Shown piece by piece: positions 1 to 11,935 of a stretch of 60,000 nt of DNA. Origin of the DNA: Liolophura sinensis (taxonomy: Eukaryota; Mollusca; Polyplacophora; Chitonida; Chitonidae); assembly GCF_032854445.1 (NCBI RefSeq), contig NC_088295.1:7382501-7442500 (forward strand), in the 5' to 3' direction. The position numbers and the translations under genes are program-made. A model generated the notes under the pieces. The model was not told the origin of the DNA, searched no databases, and was given only the letters and a program-made list of their open reading frames with translations. Numbering within the stretch: position 1 is the stretch's first letter; every line of letters starts with the position of its first letter.

Positions 1-880
1 TTCAAGAAGCTGGCTGTTTCTGCTTGATTGTTTTGTTTTTGTTTGTTGTTTTGAGCCTTCAGCGCTACAGATGCTGTCCTCTCTACAACATACCGGCTAT
101 GCATGCAACACACAGTCAAAATCTTAGATGTTGTGCCACACTTCATGGCTGTTTTGGTTTACAAGAAAAAACATTGAACCAAATGTATCAATATGATATC
201 ATACGTAAAGCTTAAGAAGCGTAGGCCTACCTTTCTGTTTCTGTGATGTTTCTTAACCAAGGTATCGCGGTTTTAAAGTGAGCTAAAACACACACTTTGA
301 GAGAATCGAAAGCGCCGCCATGTTATCACCTTAATTCAATCATGCATCAGTTAATTCTACAATTCTAAAAACGCAGAAGTGTCCGCTCACGACACCCGAA
401 CCCTGTTTTGCCCTATAGCCATATGAGTCCGGGATTGTTGCTGTGGCTGTTTAGGTCTGTTTCCATATCTTTTCCGAAATAACTTAGGTTAAATTTTTGT
501 TGTCTTTTCTTTTAACTATAAGCAATACATTGACATAAAGTTGTCAGCTCAAGGATGATTTCCTCACACACAAAAAGGTATCGATAGAGAAAAGGAGAAA
601 ATCGACATACCAGGACTAGTTATTTAGCATTGAAGACATGATTACAGGTACAACTTGTCTTCAGTGCCCCTCACATTCTACCTTGACTACCCTTGGCATT
701 TTCTAGAAAGCTGATGCCTTCGAATAATGATTTCTTCGCTTGTGTAATATCGTTTCTTCTGATCTGTCCACGATATAATGCCTGGACGAGTCTATATTTA
801 CGTGGACATCGTAGACACGTAACAAAAAATGTTCAAAACATAACCCAAAGCGTACTCTCTAGAATAACATCGTCGAAATG
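1..880. other. No gene recognised
   Basis: Downstream flank of the receptor gene. Only short open frames without recognisable motifs were seen on either strand, and no repeat structure stands out. Confidence 0.5.
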
Positions 881-887
881 TTGGACA

Positions 888-893
888 TTTATT
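888..893 (-). terminator. Candidate poly(A) signal of the receptor gene
   Basis: The minus strand reads AATAAA here, about 145 nt downstream of the receptor stop codon, a plausible position for a 3' UTR end. Chance occurrence cannot be excluded in AT-rich DNA. Confidence 0.4.
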
Positions 894-1037
894 TTACATG
901 ACAAATACAAGATCAAATACCGCATGCAGGCAAGAGGAGTTCAAAGGGGTTAGCATTTTCATACAAATCATTCATTTCCTTTAATTATGTGCTGATAGCA
1001 AAAAATAGAGTAGTTTGGATTGGCTAAGCTGATGAGA

Positions 1038-1439
1038 TCATTGAGCAATGTTCCTCCTCAGACTAGCGGCCTGAGGATGCAGCACGACCTGTCGGACTGC
1101 TCCAGTTTGCCCCCAGCGACCGCGAATTGTCCGCAATCGGAACTCGTACAGGGTCGGACCAGTCTTCTTCACGCTCGAGCCGTACTGCCGAGATTTAGTC
1201 ACACAACACGCCTGTAGAAACAGTTTTAAGCCCGCTCTGAATTTCGGACTCATCCACAAGTATATAATAGGATTATAACAACTGTTACTCATTGCCAACC
1301 AGTGGCTAAATATCCAGAGGATGGGTACATGTTTACTGTCGTAAATGCTGGGGTCGTGGTCCCCTACCAGAGTGATAATGTGTAAAGGCAGCCAACACAG
1401 AGCGTAGAACACGACCACAGTGATCATCATCTTGATTAA
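1038..1439 (-). CDS. Peptide GPCR (luqin/RYamide-receptor-like), exon 2 (TM6-TM7 and tail)
   Basis: This is the terminal coding exon of the receptor that starts at 17993. The acceptor is TTTGTCGTTTCAG followed by TTA, in phase 0 with exon 1, and encodes residues 238-370 of the joined protein. It carries the start of TM6 (LIKMMITVVVFYALCWLP, with CWLP at 252-255), TM7 with HWLAMSNSCYNPIIY (NPxxY motif at 293-297), an amphipathic helix 8 region and a Cys pair (315-316) suited to palmitoylation, then about 54 tail residues to a stop at 1038. Known of the family: TM6 CWxP and TM7 NPxxY are the activation switches of rhodopsin-like receptors. The TM7 text resembles luqin/RYamide and NPY-type receptors more than NPFF receptors. 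The acceptor lies at the edge of a tandem array built from the same sequence (1441-1735). Confidence 0.92.
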   Translation of the reverse strand, partial: LIKMMITVVVFYALCWLPLHIITLVGDHDPSIYDSKHVPILWIFSHWLAMSNSCYNPIIYLWMSPKFRAGLKLFLQACCVTKSRQYGSSVKKTGPTLYEFRLRTIRGRWGQTGAVRQVVLHPQAASLRRNIAQ

Positions 1440-1440
1440 C

Positions 1441-1735
1441 TGAAACGACAAAAAACACAACCATTGTTACGATCACGCTGATAGCGGAAACGATGAAACA
1501 CAATCACTATTACCATCATGCTGATTAGCTGAAACGACAAAACGCAACCATTGTTACCATCACGCTGATTGGCTGAAACGACAAATCACAACCACTGTGA
1601 TTATATTCGTGATCAGCTGATACACAGCCATTATCATAATCTTGAGCAGCTGTTCAACTGACAAACACAACCGTTGCTATCATCATTTTGATTAGCTGAA
1701 ACGACAAACGCAGTCATTGTTATTACCATTCTGAT
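1441..1735 (-). repeat. Degenerate tandem array homologous to the exon 2 splice acceptor
   Basis: About five to six diverged units of roughly 45-60 bp follow the exon on the intron side. Several repeat the acceptor and the first exon codons. The minus strand reads GTCGTTTCAG again at about 1532, 1577 and 1699, each followed by CTAATCA or CCAATCA and a run like the exon start. The unit near 1681-1708 keeps acceptor plus the LIKMMI reading almost unchanged. The array therefore contains potential decoy 3' splice sites upstream of the true one. Confidence 0.75.
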
Positions 1736-1849
1736 CTGCAGAGCCTTGTTGTACATGTCAAGGTTGTACAGTTCCTTGGTGTACTCTTGAGAGGCAAGTT
1801 GTACCTCAGATTGTGCAATGCCTAGTGTTAGCCTATACAGGATTCAATA

Positions 1850-2260
1850 GTGTTTTACAAGCCATTATTATACAGTGCCCAATTTTACATACCAGGACCC
1901 TGCAGTGTCCTTTTTTTACATAGCAGCACTCTACAGCACCTAGTTTTATATACCAGAAGTGTAAATTGCCCTATTGTACGTACGGTACTAGGATTCTACA
2001 GTGCCCTGTTTCACATACAGTACCAGGATTCTACAGTGCCCTGTTTCACATACAGTACCAGGATCCTACAGTGCCCTGTTTTACATACAGTACCAGGATT
2101 CCACAGTGCACTGTTTTACATACGGTCAGAGGATTCTACAGTTCCCTGTTTTACATACGGTACCAGGATTCCACAGTGCCCTGTTATCCATACGGTACCA
2201 GGATTTCAAAGTGTCTTGTTTTACACACCAGGATTCTACTACACTTTGTATCTGAGAAAG
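1850..2260. repeat. 35-bp tandem array
   Basis: About eight to ten copies of a unit with core TACAGTGCCCTGTTTTACAT followed by ACAGTACCAGGATTC. The first copies are degenerate and the central ones (1985-2200) nearly identical. All three plus frames stay open through it because the unit has no stop codons, which explains the overlapping open frames here. Intronic to the receptor gene. Confidence 0.85.
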
Positions 2261-4170
2261 CCAAGGTGTGAACGTTGCATGGGTCAGAAGTATGCCGCAC
2301 ACTCACTTTCTAAAAATTCAATGGAACCCTTCGCCCGGACACTGACGGCAGTGCTGACATTTTATTCCCTCATCCCACCGTCGCCGTGAAAGCCATTAGA
2401 ACCCTGATTGATGTTTGTATCATATACCAGCAATTTAATTAAAAATAACTGTTACTTGAACAGCGTCAAAGGAGAGCCGTGTTGAGTGTGCTCAGCTGTC
2501 TACTTACTAGGTCTAGACAATTAATGTACAGAAGCGTCGAGAACAGCCCACAGCCTGATCGTTAACAACGTGTATGACAGCAACCGTCACTGACTGTACT
2601 CGTCTTCCGTGGTACCATAGACGTCAGCGGGACATAACCGGCTGACAAAGTTCTTCATACATGGTGATCTGTGACAGGCAAGCAGTAAAACGGAGCCGAC
2701 TATTGGCTAGGAACTGGCCCTGCAATCCGGAGATCACAGTTCTAAATTGATGGCAAATGAGGTATTCAGCGCTATTCTTGTTGGTAATGGATCATTCTGC
2801 GGAAGTGAGTGGCATAACTTTGCCTTGGGTTATCGGCCGATAGCCTATAACGTCGGGAATGGGCACCATGCAAGCGGTCAGCTCTTCATTAACAAGGAAT
2901 TCTCGTTCAGGAAATGCCTTTCAATGCGTTTTCGAATTGATCACTAGTTAATATTTTCCATGTTCAGATCTACGCCACGCATAATGATCAAGCATGCACG
3001 CTTTTTCACCCACGCGTCACAGTCTGCTAAAATATGCCCAGACCTAATCCCCATTCCCTATTAAAAAGAAGCAGCTACACATTTTAAAAAAGACGTTCTC
3101 TGAGGCAAAGTTTAATACTCAGTACAATTTGAAAATGGACAATACACAAGGCCCTGGTATTACCCAATTCACTAGCGATTGGCTTGGGTGTCGTAAATTT
3201 GAATTTAAGGCGCCAGATGAAACAACGACATATGAGGCGTTGGCTTACACCATAGGGTGAAATCCATAAGCTTAACCAAAAACAGCCAGTACATTAAAAA
3301 GTCTGCATCAAAGTCGTCAAGACTTAGGCGGTATGACCCAGCCAGCAGGAATCTCCCGTGGCCACATTTCATGAAAGCGCTATTGAAATGTTGGGGACAT
3401 TTGGTGCATGGGTAGAATACTGATTACAGTCGAAATGAGCTACATCCGGCTTTAACGAACTCATTTACTGAACTGCTCAGCTTGTGATGGCGGCTGTCGA
3501 GGCTTTTGTACCTGCCTATGCTCGAAACCGCGGTCGGGCACGACTGAAGCCGCTAACACTGTAACCGACTAGAGCCCGGGTTAAATGGCCGCTTAGTTGT
3601 CATGCGACATTTACAGGCAATCGTTCAAGGAAGCGACATATCACCATTATTTTTGCGCTCAGACAAGTACAGAAGTAGCGAAAACCTAAAGTAAGCCGAG
3701 GGCACCAACCATGTGCCATACATAACTAATACTAATACACTGGCTAAATGGAATTGCACTGGCGGAATGTACACCCCTTGCTCCAGGATTGTTAATGTAC
3801 GGCTAGTCATTACAACAACTAATAGGCCAAAAGCAGCGAGTGATGAACAGCTAAGCTGGTGTCATTAATCAATCAGTACCATTTTTCCCTAGCCCACTTG
3901 GCCTTCCAAGTCCCTTGAATAAACCCTTTTCGAAATATATGTTGTTACATATTGTGGAGTTTATGAATTTACTGGGCCTTTGAAACTATATTGAAGTCAG
4001 TTCAATGGCGGTCAGCTTTATACGAGACGAAATCGTGGAGCAGCACAGAGGACATTCTCGCTTTTCTTTAAGCACCTAGCAAAATTCTTGGCTTAATGTC
4101 ACTGACAAATAACCCATCGTAAACTAGATTAGAATCTACGAATGTGCAGAGTCGTTAAATTTTCCTAAAA
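2261..4170. other. Unique intronic sequence, no gene recognised
   Basis: Non-repetitive DNA inside the long receptor intron. The short open frames at 2747-2947 and 3625-3810 show no recognisable domain. Confidence 0.5.
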
Positions 4171-4830
4171 CGGACACATTCTTTAACAGCCACGCGCGAG
4201 TTTGGCGTTCCTTACAGATTCATCAACAGTTTCCAAACTGTAGACACATTCGTCAACAGCCAAGCCCGAGCACTGCGAACAAGTTCGTGAACCACCATAC
4301 GAGAGTGGTATACTGCGAAAACATTCGCCAGTAGATATATCAGAGTTGTCACGGCGGACACATTCGTCAATATCCACCTCAGAGCTGTACAACCGCTGAG
4401 CATTCGTAATCTGACGCCTTCTCTGCAACCATTGTTGAAACATTTTGTCATTAGCCGGACCACAAAATTTCATTTTCAAACAACCTTTCAACAGAAGTTT
4501 TCATTGTGGAACACCCAAAAGCCGTATTCCTGAACTGTACATTGCACTGGCCACGTTCAGATATATGTGTAGCCAACAGCGTCATAAGTACCTGACCTCA
4601 TTTCCGCCATATCCCTGAGCAACCAAGTCAAAGGTTCTCACTGTGAACACATTTGCCCAGTTTAATGTCATGAGTTATGTTTGTTATGGCATTCGTGAAA
4701 TGTAAGATGTTGCCACTGGGGACACGTTCGTCATCAACCGCATCAGATGTTGACATTAGGGAAGCTCTTGTCAACAAACAAGTCAAGGATTCCTCTTGAT
4801 GTCACATTCGCCACTCGCCTTGTTTTGTGA
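4170..4830. repeat. Highly degenerate tandem repeat
   Basis: The phrase ACACATTCGTCAACAGCC and its variants recur at irregular spacing (for example near 4172, 4243, 4347, 4645 and 4720). This suggests an old array decayed by substitutions and indels. Weak evidence, by eye only. Confidence 0.5.
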
Positions 4831-5329
4831 CGGCAAACCCTATGAACAAAGCTCAGTTCTCTGCTGTATAGCACAAATTGTGAAAACGATGGCATCCTAT
4901 CAGTCACAAAAACTCCCTAACTCCTTCGGAATCTCGTTCATCAATTTGACAAAATAGGGTTCCCAGTCTCCATCGCCTTGACGGAGAGAAAATTTTGTTT
5001 TATGGTCCGAAAATACATGTCATAAGAGGGGTGGTGAGTGGAGAAATCGTGTATACATACATAAGACATACTTATCAAAAGACCTTCACACGTCTTTACC
5101 AAAAAGTTAAACCTAATGAAAAAGTTAAAAACTATTATTTACAGTGAATTCATTGAGTGTTACCAAAGTTATGTATCCACAGATTTAAAACCGGAATAAA
5201 ACCTATTGATCTAGTAATGCCCTCGGAGGAAAAGACCAAACAGATTTGCAGCCTAATTGGGACGACTGTCAGTTAATCGATTTTGGTTAGTCACAGTGGC
5301 TGGTGCTGGTTAAACAAATCACACAAGTT

Positions 5330-7190
5330 ATAGTTCGTAGGACGCAAGCTTTGTGTCGTGTATTGTCTTGAAAAGACAAACTGTGTGTCCTGTATTGTCC
5401 TGAGTAAGACAAGGAAAATGTCGTTTGTTGTCCTGAGTAAAGTAAGGTAAATGTCGCCTGTCGTCCCGTGTAAGGTAAGGTAAATATCGTGCGTTGTTCT
5501 GAGTAAGGTAAGGTAAATATCGTGCGTTGTTCTGAGTAAGGTAAGGTAAATATCGTGCGTTGTTCTGAGTAAGGTAAGGTAAATGTGGTGTGTTGTTCTG
5601 AGTAAGCTAAGGTAAGTGTCTTGTGTTGTCCTGAGTAAGGTAAGGTACATGTCGTGTTTTGTTCTGAGTAAGGTAAGGTAAGTGTCTTGAGTTGTCCTTA
5701 GTAAGGTAGGGTAAGTGTCGTGTGTTGTCCTGAGTTAGGTGAGGGATATTTCATGTGTTGTGCTGAGTGAGGTAAGGTATGTGTAAAGTGTTGTCCTGAG
5801 TAAGGTAAGGTATGTGTCGGGTGTTTTCCTGAGTAGGGTGGAGTTAGGTAAGGTATGTGTCGTGTGTTGTCCTGAGTAAGGTAAGGTATGTGTCGTGTGT
5901 TGTCCTGAGTAAGGTAAGGTATGTGTCGTGTGTTGTCCTGAGTAAGGTACGGTATGTGTCGGGTGTTTTCCTGAGTAGGGTAAGGTAAATGTCTTGTGTT
6001 GTCCTGAGTAGAGTAGGGTGTCTGTTGTGTGTTGTCCTGAGTAAGATAAGGGATTTGTCGTGTGTTGTCCTGAGTAAGGTAAGGGATTTGTCGTGTGTTG
6101 TTCTGAGTAAAGTAACGTATTGGTCGTGTGTTGTCCTGAATAGGGTAAGATGTGTCTCGTGTGTTTTCCGGAGTAAGGTAAGGTATTTGTCGTATGCTGT
6201 TTTGAGTAAGATTAGGTATTTGTCAGGTGTTGCCCGGAGTAAGATAAGGTAAGCGTCGTGTGTTGTCCGGAGAAAGGTAAGGTATTTATCGTGTATTGTC
6301 CTGAGTAAAGTAATGTATGTGTCCTGTGTTGCCCGGAGTAAGATAGGGTGAGTGTCGTGTGTTGTCGTGAGTAAGGTAAGGTAAGTTTGATGTGTTATCC
6401 TCAGTAAGGTAAGGTAAGTGTTGGTGCTGTCCTGAGTAAGGTAATGTACCTGTCGTGTGTTGCCCCGAGTAAGTGTCGCGTTTTGTCCTGAGTAAAGTAA
6501 GGTAAGTTTCATGTGTTATCCTCAGAAAGGTAAGGTAAGTGTTGGTGCTGTCCTGAGTAAGGTAACGTATTTGTTGTGAGTTGTCCTAAATTAGGTAAGA
6601 TAAGTGTCGTTTGTGGACATGAATAGAGTAAGGTATGCATCGTGTGTTACCCAGAGTCAGGTAAGGCGAGTGTCGAGTGCTGTCCTGATATTGTATGTGT
6701 CGCGTATTGCCCTGATTAAGACAAAGTATGTTTCGTGTGTTTTCCTGAGGAAGGTAAGGTACGTGTTGTGTATTGTTCGGCTCAAGGTAAGGTATGTGTC
6801 ATGATAAGTCCGGCTCAAGGTAAGGTATGTGTCATGTTAAGTCCGGCTCAAGGTAAGGTATGTGTTGTGTTGTCCGGCTCAAGGTAAGGTATGTGTTGTG
6901 TTGTCCGGCTCAAGGTAAGGTATGTGTCGTGTTTAGTCCGGCTCAAGGTAAGGTATGTGTTGTATGGTCCGGCTCAAGGTAAGGTATGTGTCATGTTTAG
7001 TCCGGCTCAAGGTAAGGTATGTGTCATGTTTAACCCGGCTCAAGGTAAAGTATGTGTTGTGTTGTCCGGCTCAAGGTAAGGTATGTGTCTTGTTTAGTTC
7101 GGCTCAAGGTAAGGTATGTGTCGTGTGTTGTCCGATTCAAGGTAAGGTATGTGTCGTGTATTATACTGAGTTGATGTGTGTTATTCTGAG
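5330..7190. repeat. 33-bp tandem array, two subfamilies
   Basis: More than 50 copies. From about 5330 to 6770 the core is TTGTCCTGAGTAAGGTAAGG. From about 6775 to 7170 it changes to TCCGGCTCAAGGTAAGG with units of 30 or 33 bp. Because 33 is a multiple of three, the minus strand keeps an open frame coding an 11-residue repeat (LLRTTHDTYLT). Substitutions are spread over all codon positions, so I read this as a satellite and not as coding sequence. Confidence 0.85.
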
Positions 7191-8039
7191 TAAGGTTAGC
7201 TATATGCCACTCGTTCACAGTTACGTGGATGACTTTCTTGCGCTCTACAGATAAGTGTCAATTTGGGATTTATGCGTTCTACATGATGGATAAGTGATTT
7301 GTGTGACATATAAAATGAGATAAGTAGCTTGTACTGTGCAGCACACAGTGAGAGAAATGATATGCCTTGTGCTATATTGAGTGAGATAAACGATGTCTAG
7401 TAAGGTGTCATCAGTGAGATCAGAAAAAGGCCATGGCTTTGTTCGGTCATGTGACGGGCGTCTTCCACTAGCGGAAGCCCTCCTCTGCATTCCTTCGAGC
7501 ACAAGACTCTTTATAGTGTATACCACAGAGCTCACCGCAGAAAATAAGCCCTCATATATGATACCGGTACTCTGTTTGAGGCCAGAAAATCGATGGTGTC
7601 TCAATCATCACCTCAGTTTTTCTACGCTCTCATCTTTGCAATATGCCACTGGCAGAAGCCATTTGTTTTCAGTCTTAAGGCAGCCTGATCGGGGTAGAAA
7701 ACGACGCAATTATTTCAAATTGTAACTCTTGAACAAATCAAATTGCGTTTGTATTTTTTTAAAATTTCATTTATATGTCCATGGCAGCTTGTAATCAGCA
7801 AGGACAAAATGTTTGAAAAAAACTCCTTAGGAGCTCAGCTATTTCAGCAGGCTGTACACCCGTCGTGTAAACTTTAGGAATTACATTTAGGGCATATTCC
7901 TTTACAACTTGGAATACACATTTTATCTCTCCTGAGAAAGCATTAAGATGCATCCCCAAAACTTGTTTTTCTTTTCAATGGCAAGTAACTGAGTTTTGTC
8001 GTTACTTCTAAGAAACTTCTGAAGAGTGCAACCAATTGT
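7191..8039. other. Unique intronic sequence, no gene recognised
   Basis: No domain or repeat recognised in the open frames at 7245-7604 or 7393-7725. Confidence 0.5.
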
Positions 8040-8165
8040 TGACTAACTTACTTTTGGTGACAACCAAACGTTGACTGTAACTTACTCTTGACGGCAACCA
8101 AACGTTGACTGTAACTTACTCTTGACGGCAACCAAACGTTGATTATAACTTACTGTGGACTGTAA
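8040..8165. repeat. Short tandem repeat, about 34 bp x 3-4
   Basis: The phrase GACGGCAACCAAACGTTGA followed by a TAACTTACT core is repeated three to four times with slight divergence. Confidence 0.7.
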
Positions 8166-8509
8166 CTTAATGTAGAATGTATCCAAATATTGACTTTAGC
8201 TATAACCACGATCAACACAGCTTTGGAGTGATATTTTTGTGGCAAATGATAGAAACTGGCATACGAATAACAATTTCACTCTCAAATCACCATGTGGTGA
8301 ATGTGCAAGTCGTTACCAAACTGTAGTTGTCATAAACATTAGAGGTGTTCATGCCAGTTAATAAAGCCTTGAGAATTACTTTAGTTTATCGAGTCACTCT
8401 CCTACAGACCATGTCATTACAGGCAAGACAACAGGTTTTTCTTTTAATTAGCTCAGCCATGCGCATGCTCGGTGAAAGGAGACATTAGACGTTTTTATGA
8501 ACTAATGAA

Positions 8510-8880
8510 TATGAATATGATGGAAGGGGATATCTCAAGATTCCGCCATATAAACCGTTGGTGTTTATGATGGAAGGAGATGTCTCAAGATTCCGCCATA
8601 TAAACCGTTGGTGTTTATGATGGAAGGAGATGTCTCAAGATTCCGCCGTATAAACCGTTGGTGTTTATGATGGAAGGAGATGTCTCAAGATTCCGCCGTA
8701 TAAACCGTTGGTGTTTATGATGGAAGGAGATGTCTCAAGATTCCGCCGTATAAACCGTTGGTGTTTATGATGGAAGGAGATGTCTCAAGATTCCGCCGTA
8801 TAAACCGTTGGTGTTTATGATGGAAGGAAATGTCTCAAGATTCCTCCGTATAAACCTTTGGTGATTATGATGGAAGGGGA
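8510..8880. repeat. 50-bp tandem array
   Basis: Seven units with core ATGATGGAAGGAGATGTCTC followed by AAGATTCCGCCGTATAAACC. The central units are nearly identical, while the outer ones (8515 and 8820-8880) diverge. It grades through 8881-9220 into the 53-bp array. Confidence 0.9.
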
Positions 8881-9220
8881 ACGAGTAGTTTCTGTCAATA
8901 AAATCAGCTGTGGTGGAAGAACATAGCTCAAACCTCCCTGAAATAATTCAGTCGTGTAAAGGCGGAAAGAGATTTCGTAAGTGTCTTTCAAATAATGGAG
9001 ACCTTTGTATGATGGAAAAAAAAATACTGTAAGTTTGTATAAGATAGTTTTATCGTGTGTACTGTGGAATCAGATATGTGAAAAGGTTTTGTAAAATGAT
9101 CCATTCGTGTGAATTGTTGAAAGAGATATCAGAAGTTCGTACAGAATAGTTTAGTCGTGTGCGTGATGGAAGCAGACATCACAAGTTTGTACAAAATAGT
9201 TCAGTCGTGTGTGATAGAAG
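8881..9220. repeat. Degenerate transition units between the 50-bp and 53-bp arrays
   Basis: About six poorly conserved units of roughly 50 bp share GATGGAAGCAGA-like starts, AGTTTGTACA-like middles and TAGTTCAGTCGTG-like ends with both neighbouring arrays. This indicates a common ancestral monomer. Confidence 0.6.
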
Positions 9221-11935
9221 CAGATATCACAAGTTGTGTACGGTGGAAGGTGATTATCATGTGGTATTGTGAATCATAGTTCAATCGTGTGTACGGTGGA
9301 AGGTGATTATCATGTGGTAATGTGAATCATAGTTCACTCGTGCGTACGGTGGAAGGTGATTATCATGTGGTATTGTGAATCATAGTTCAATCGTGCGTAC
9401 GGTGGAAGGTGATTATCATGTGGTATTGTGAATCATAGTTCACTCGTGCGTACGGTGGAAGGTGATTATCATGTGGTATTGTGAATCATAGTTCACTCGT
9501 GCGTACGGTGGAAGGTGATTATCATGTGGTAATGTGAATCATAGTTCACTCGTGCGTACGGTGGAAGGTGATTATCATGTGGTATTGTGAATCATAGTTC
9601 AATCGTGCGTACGGTGGAAGGTGATTATCATGTGGTATTGTGAATCATAGTTCACTCGTGCGTACGGTGGAAGGTGATTATCATGTGGTATTGTGAATCA
9701 TAGTTCACTCGTGCGTACGGTGGAAGGTGATTATCATGTGGTATTGTGAATCATAGTTCACTCGTGCGTACGGTGGAAGGTGGTTATCATGTGGTATTGT
9801 GAATCATAGTTCACTCGTGCGTACGGTGGAAGGTGATTATCATGTGGTATTGTGAATCATAGTTCACTCGTGTGTAAGGTGGAAGGTGATTATCATGTGG
9901 CATTGTGAATCATAGTTCACTCGTGCGTACGGTGGAAGGTGATTATCATGTGGTATTGTGAATCATAGTTCAATCGTGTGTACGGTGGAAGGTGATTATC
10001 ATGTGGTATTGTGAATCATAGTTCACTCGTGCGTACGGTGGAAGGTGATTATCATGTGGTATTGTGAATCATAGTTCACTCGTGCGTACGGTGGAAGGTG
10101 GTTATCATGTGGTATTGTGAATCATAGTTCACTCGTGCGTACGGTGGAAGGTGATTATCATGTGGCATTGTGAATCATAGTTCACTCGTGTGTACGGTGG
10201 AAGGTGATTATCATGTGGTATTGTGAATCATAGTTCACTCGTGCGTACGGTGGAAGGTGATTATCATGTGGTAATGTGAATCATAGTTCACTCGTGCGTA
10301 GGGTGGAAGGTGATTATCATGTGGTAATGTGAATCATAGTTCACTCGTGCGTACGGTGGAAGGTGATTATCATGTGGTATTGTGAATCATAGTTCAATCG
10401 TGCGTACGGTGGAAGGTGATTATCATGTGGTATTGTGAATCATAGTTCACTCGTGCGTAAGGTGGAAAATGATTATCATGTGGTATTGTGAATCATAGTT
10501 CACTCGTGCGTACGGTGGAAGGTGATTATCATGTGGTATTGTTAATTATAGTTCACTCGTGCGTACGGTGGAAGGTGATTATCATGTGGTAATGTGAATC
10601 ATAGTTCACTTGTGCGTACGGTGGAAAGTGATTATCATGTGGTATTGTGAATCATAGTTCACTCGTGTGTAAGGTGGAAAATGATTATCTTGTGGTATTG
10701 TGAATCATAGTTCAATCGTGCGTACGGTGGAAGGTGATTATCATGTGGTATTGTGAATCATAGTTCACTCGTGTGTACGGTGGAAGGTGATTATCATGTG
10801 GTATTGTGAATCATAGTTCACTCGTGTGTAAGGTGGAAGGTGATTATCATGTGGTATTGTGAATCATAGTTCACTCGTGCGTACGGTGGAAGGTGATTAT
10901 CATGTGGTAATGTGAATCATAGTTCACTCGTGCGTACGGTGGAAGGTGATTATCATGTGGTATTGTGAATCATAGTTCAATCGTGCGTACGGTGGAAGGT
11001 GATTATCATGTGGTATTGTGAATCATAGTTCACTCGTGCGTACGGTGGAAGGTGATTATCATGTGGTATTGTGAATCATAGTTCACTCGTGCGTACGGTG
11101 GAAGGTGATTATCATGTGGTATTGTGAATCATAGTTCACTCGTGCGTACGGTGGAAGGTGGTTATCATGTGGTATTGTGAATCATAGTTCACTCGTGCGT
11201 ACGGTGGAAGGTGATTATCATGTGGCATTGTGAATCATAGTTCACTCGTGCGTACGGTGGAAGGTGATTATCATGTGGTATTGTGAATCATAGTTCAATC
11301 GTGTGTACGGTGGAAGGTGATTATCATGTGGTATTGTGAATCATAGTTCACTCGTGCGTACGGTGGAAGGTGATTATCATGTGGTAATGTGAATCATAGT
11401 TCACTCGTGCGTAGGGTGGAAGGTGATTATCATGTGGTAATGTGAATCATAGTTCACTCGTGCGTACGGTGGAAGGTGATTATCATGTGGTATTGTGAAT
11501 CATAGTTCAATCGTGCGTACGGTGGAAGGTGATTATCATGTGGTATTGTTAATTATAGTTCACTCGTGCGTAGGGTGGAAGGTGATTATCATGTGGTAAT
11601 GTGAATCATAGTTCACTCGTGCGTACGGTGGAAGGTGATTATCATGTGGTATTGTGAATCATAGTTCACTCGTGCGTACGGTGGAAGGTGATTATCATGT
11701 GGTATTGTTAATTATAGTTCACTCGTGCGTACGGTGGAAGGTGATTATCATGTGGTAATGTGAATCATAGTTCACTTGTGCGTACGGTGGAAAGTGATTA
11801 TCATGTGGTATTGTGAATTATAGTTCACTCGTGTGTACGGTGGAAGGTGATTATCATGTGGTATTGTGAATCATAGTTCACTCGTGCGTACGGTGGAAGG
11901 TGATTATCATGTGGTATTGTGAATCATATAGTTCA
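9221..11935. repeat. 53-bp satellite array, about 51 copies
   Basis: Head-to-tail units with core GGTGGAAGGTGATTATCATG followed by TGGTATTGTGAATCATAGTT. Most differ from consensus by 0-3 bases. Marker variants (GTAATG, GGTTATC, GTAGGG, GTTAATTATAG) recur at spacings that are multiples of 53. For example the GTAGGG variant occurs at about 10297 and 11409, 1112 bp or 21 monomers apart, which implies block duplication in the array. It lies in the 15.8-kb receptor intron. Confidence 0.95.

Noticed and set aside
5844-6512. 222-codon minus-strand frame with an 11-residue repeat
   Set aside because: Explained by the 33-bp array; substitutions fall on all codon positions.
7203-7254. YVDDFLALY text resembling a reverse-transcriptase catalytic motif
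   Set aside because: Only about ten codons, at the end of a satellite-derived frame, with no flanking polymerase motifs. Probably chance.
9221-11935. CRISPR-like repeat-spacer array
   Set aside because: There is no variable spacer; the whole 53-bp unit is repeated, and the context is eukaryotic.
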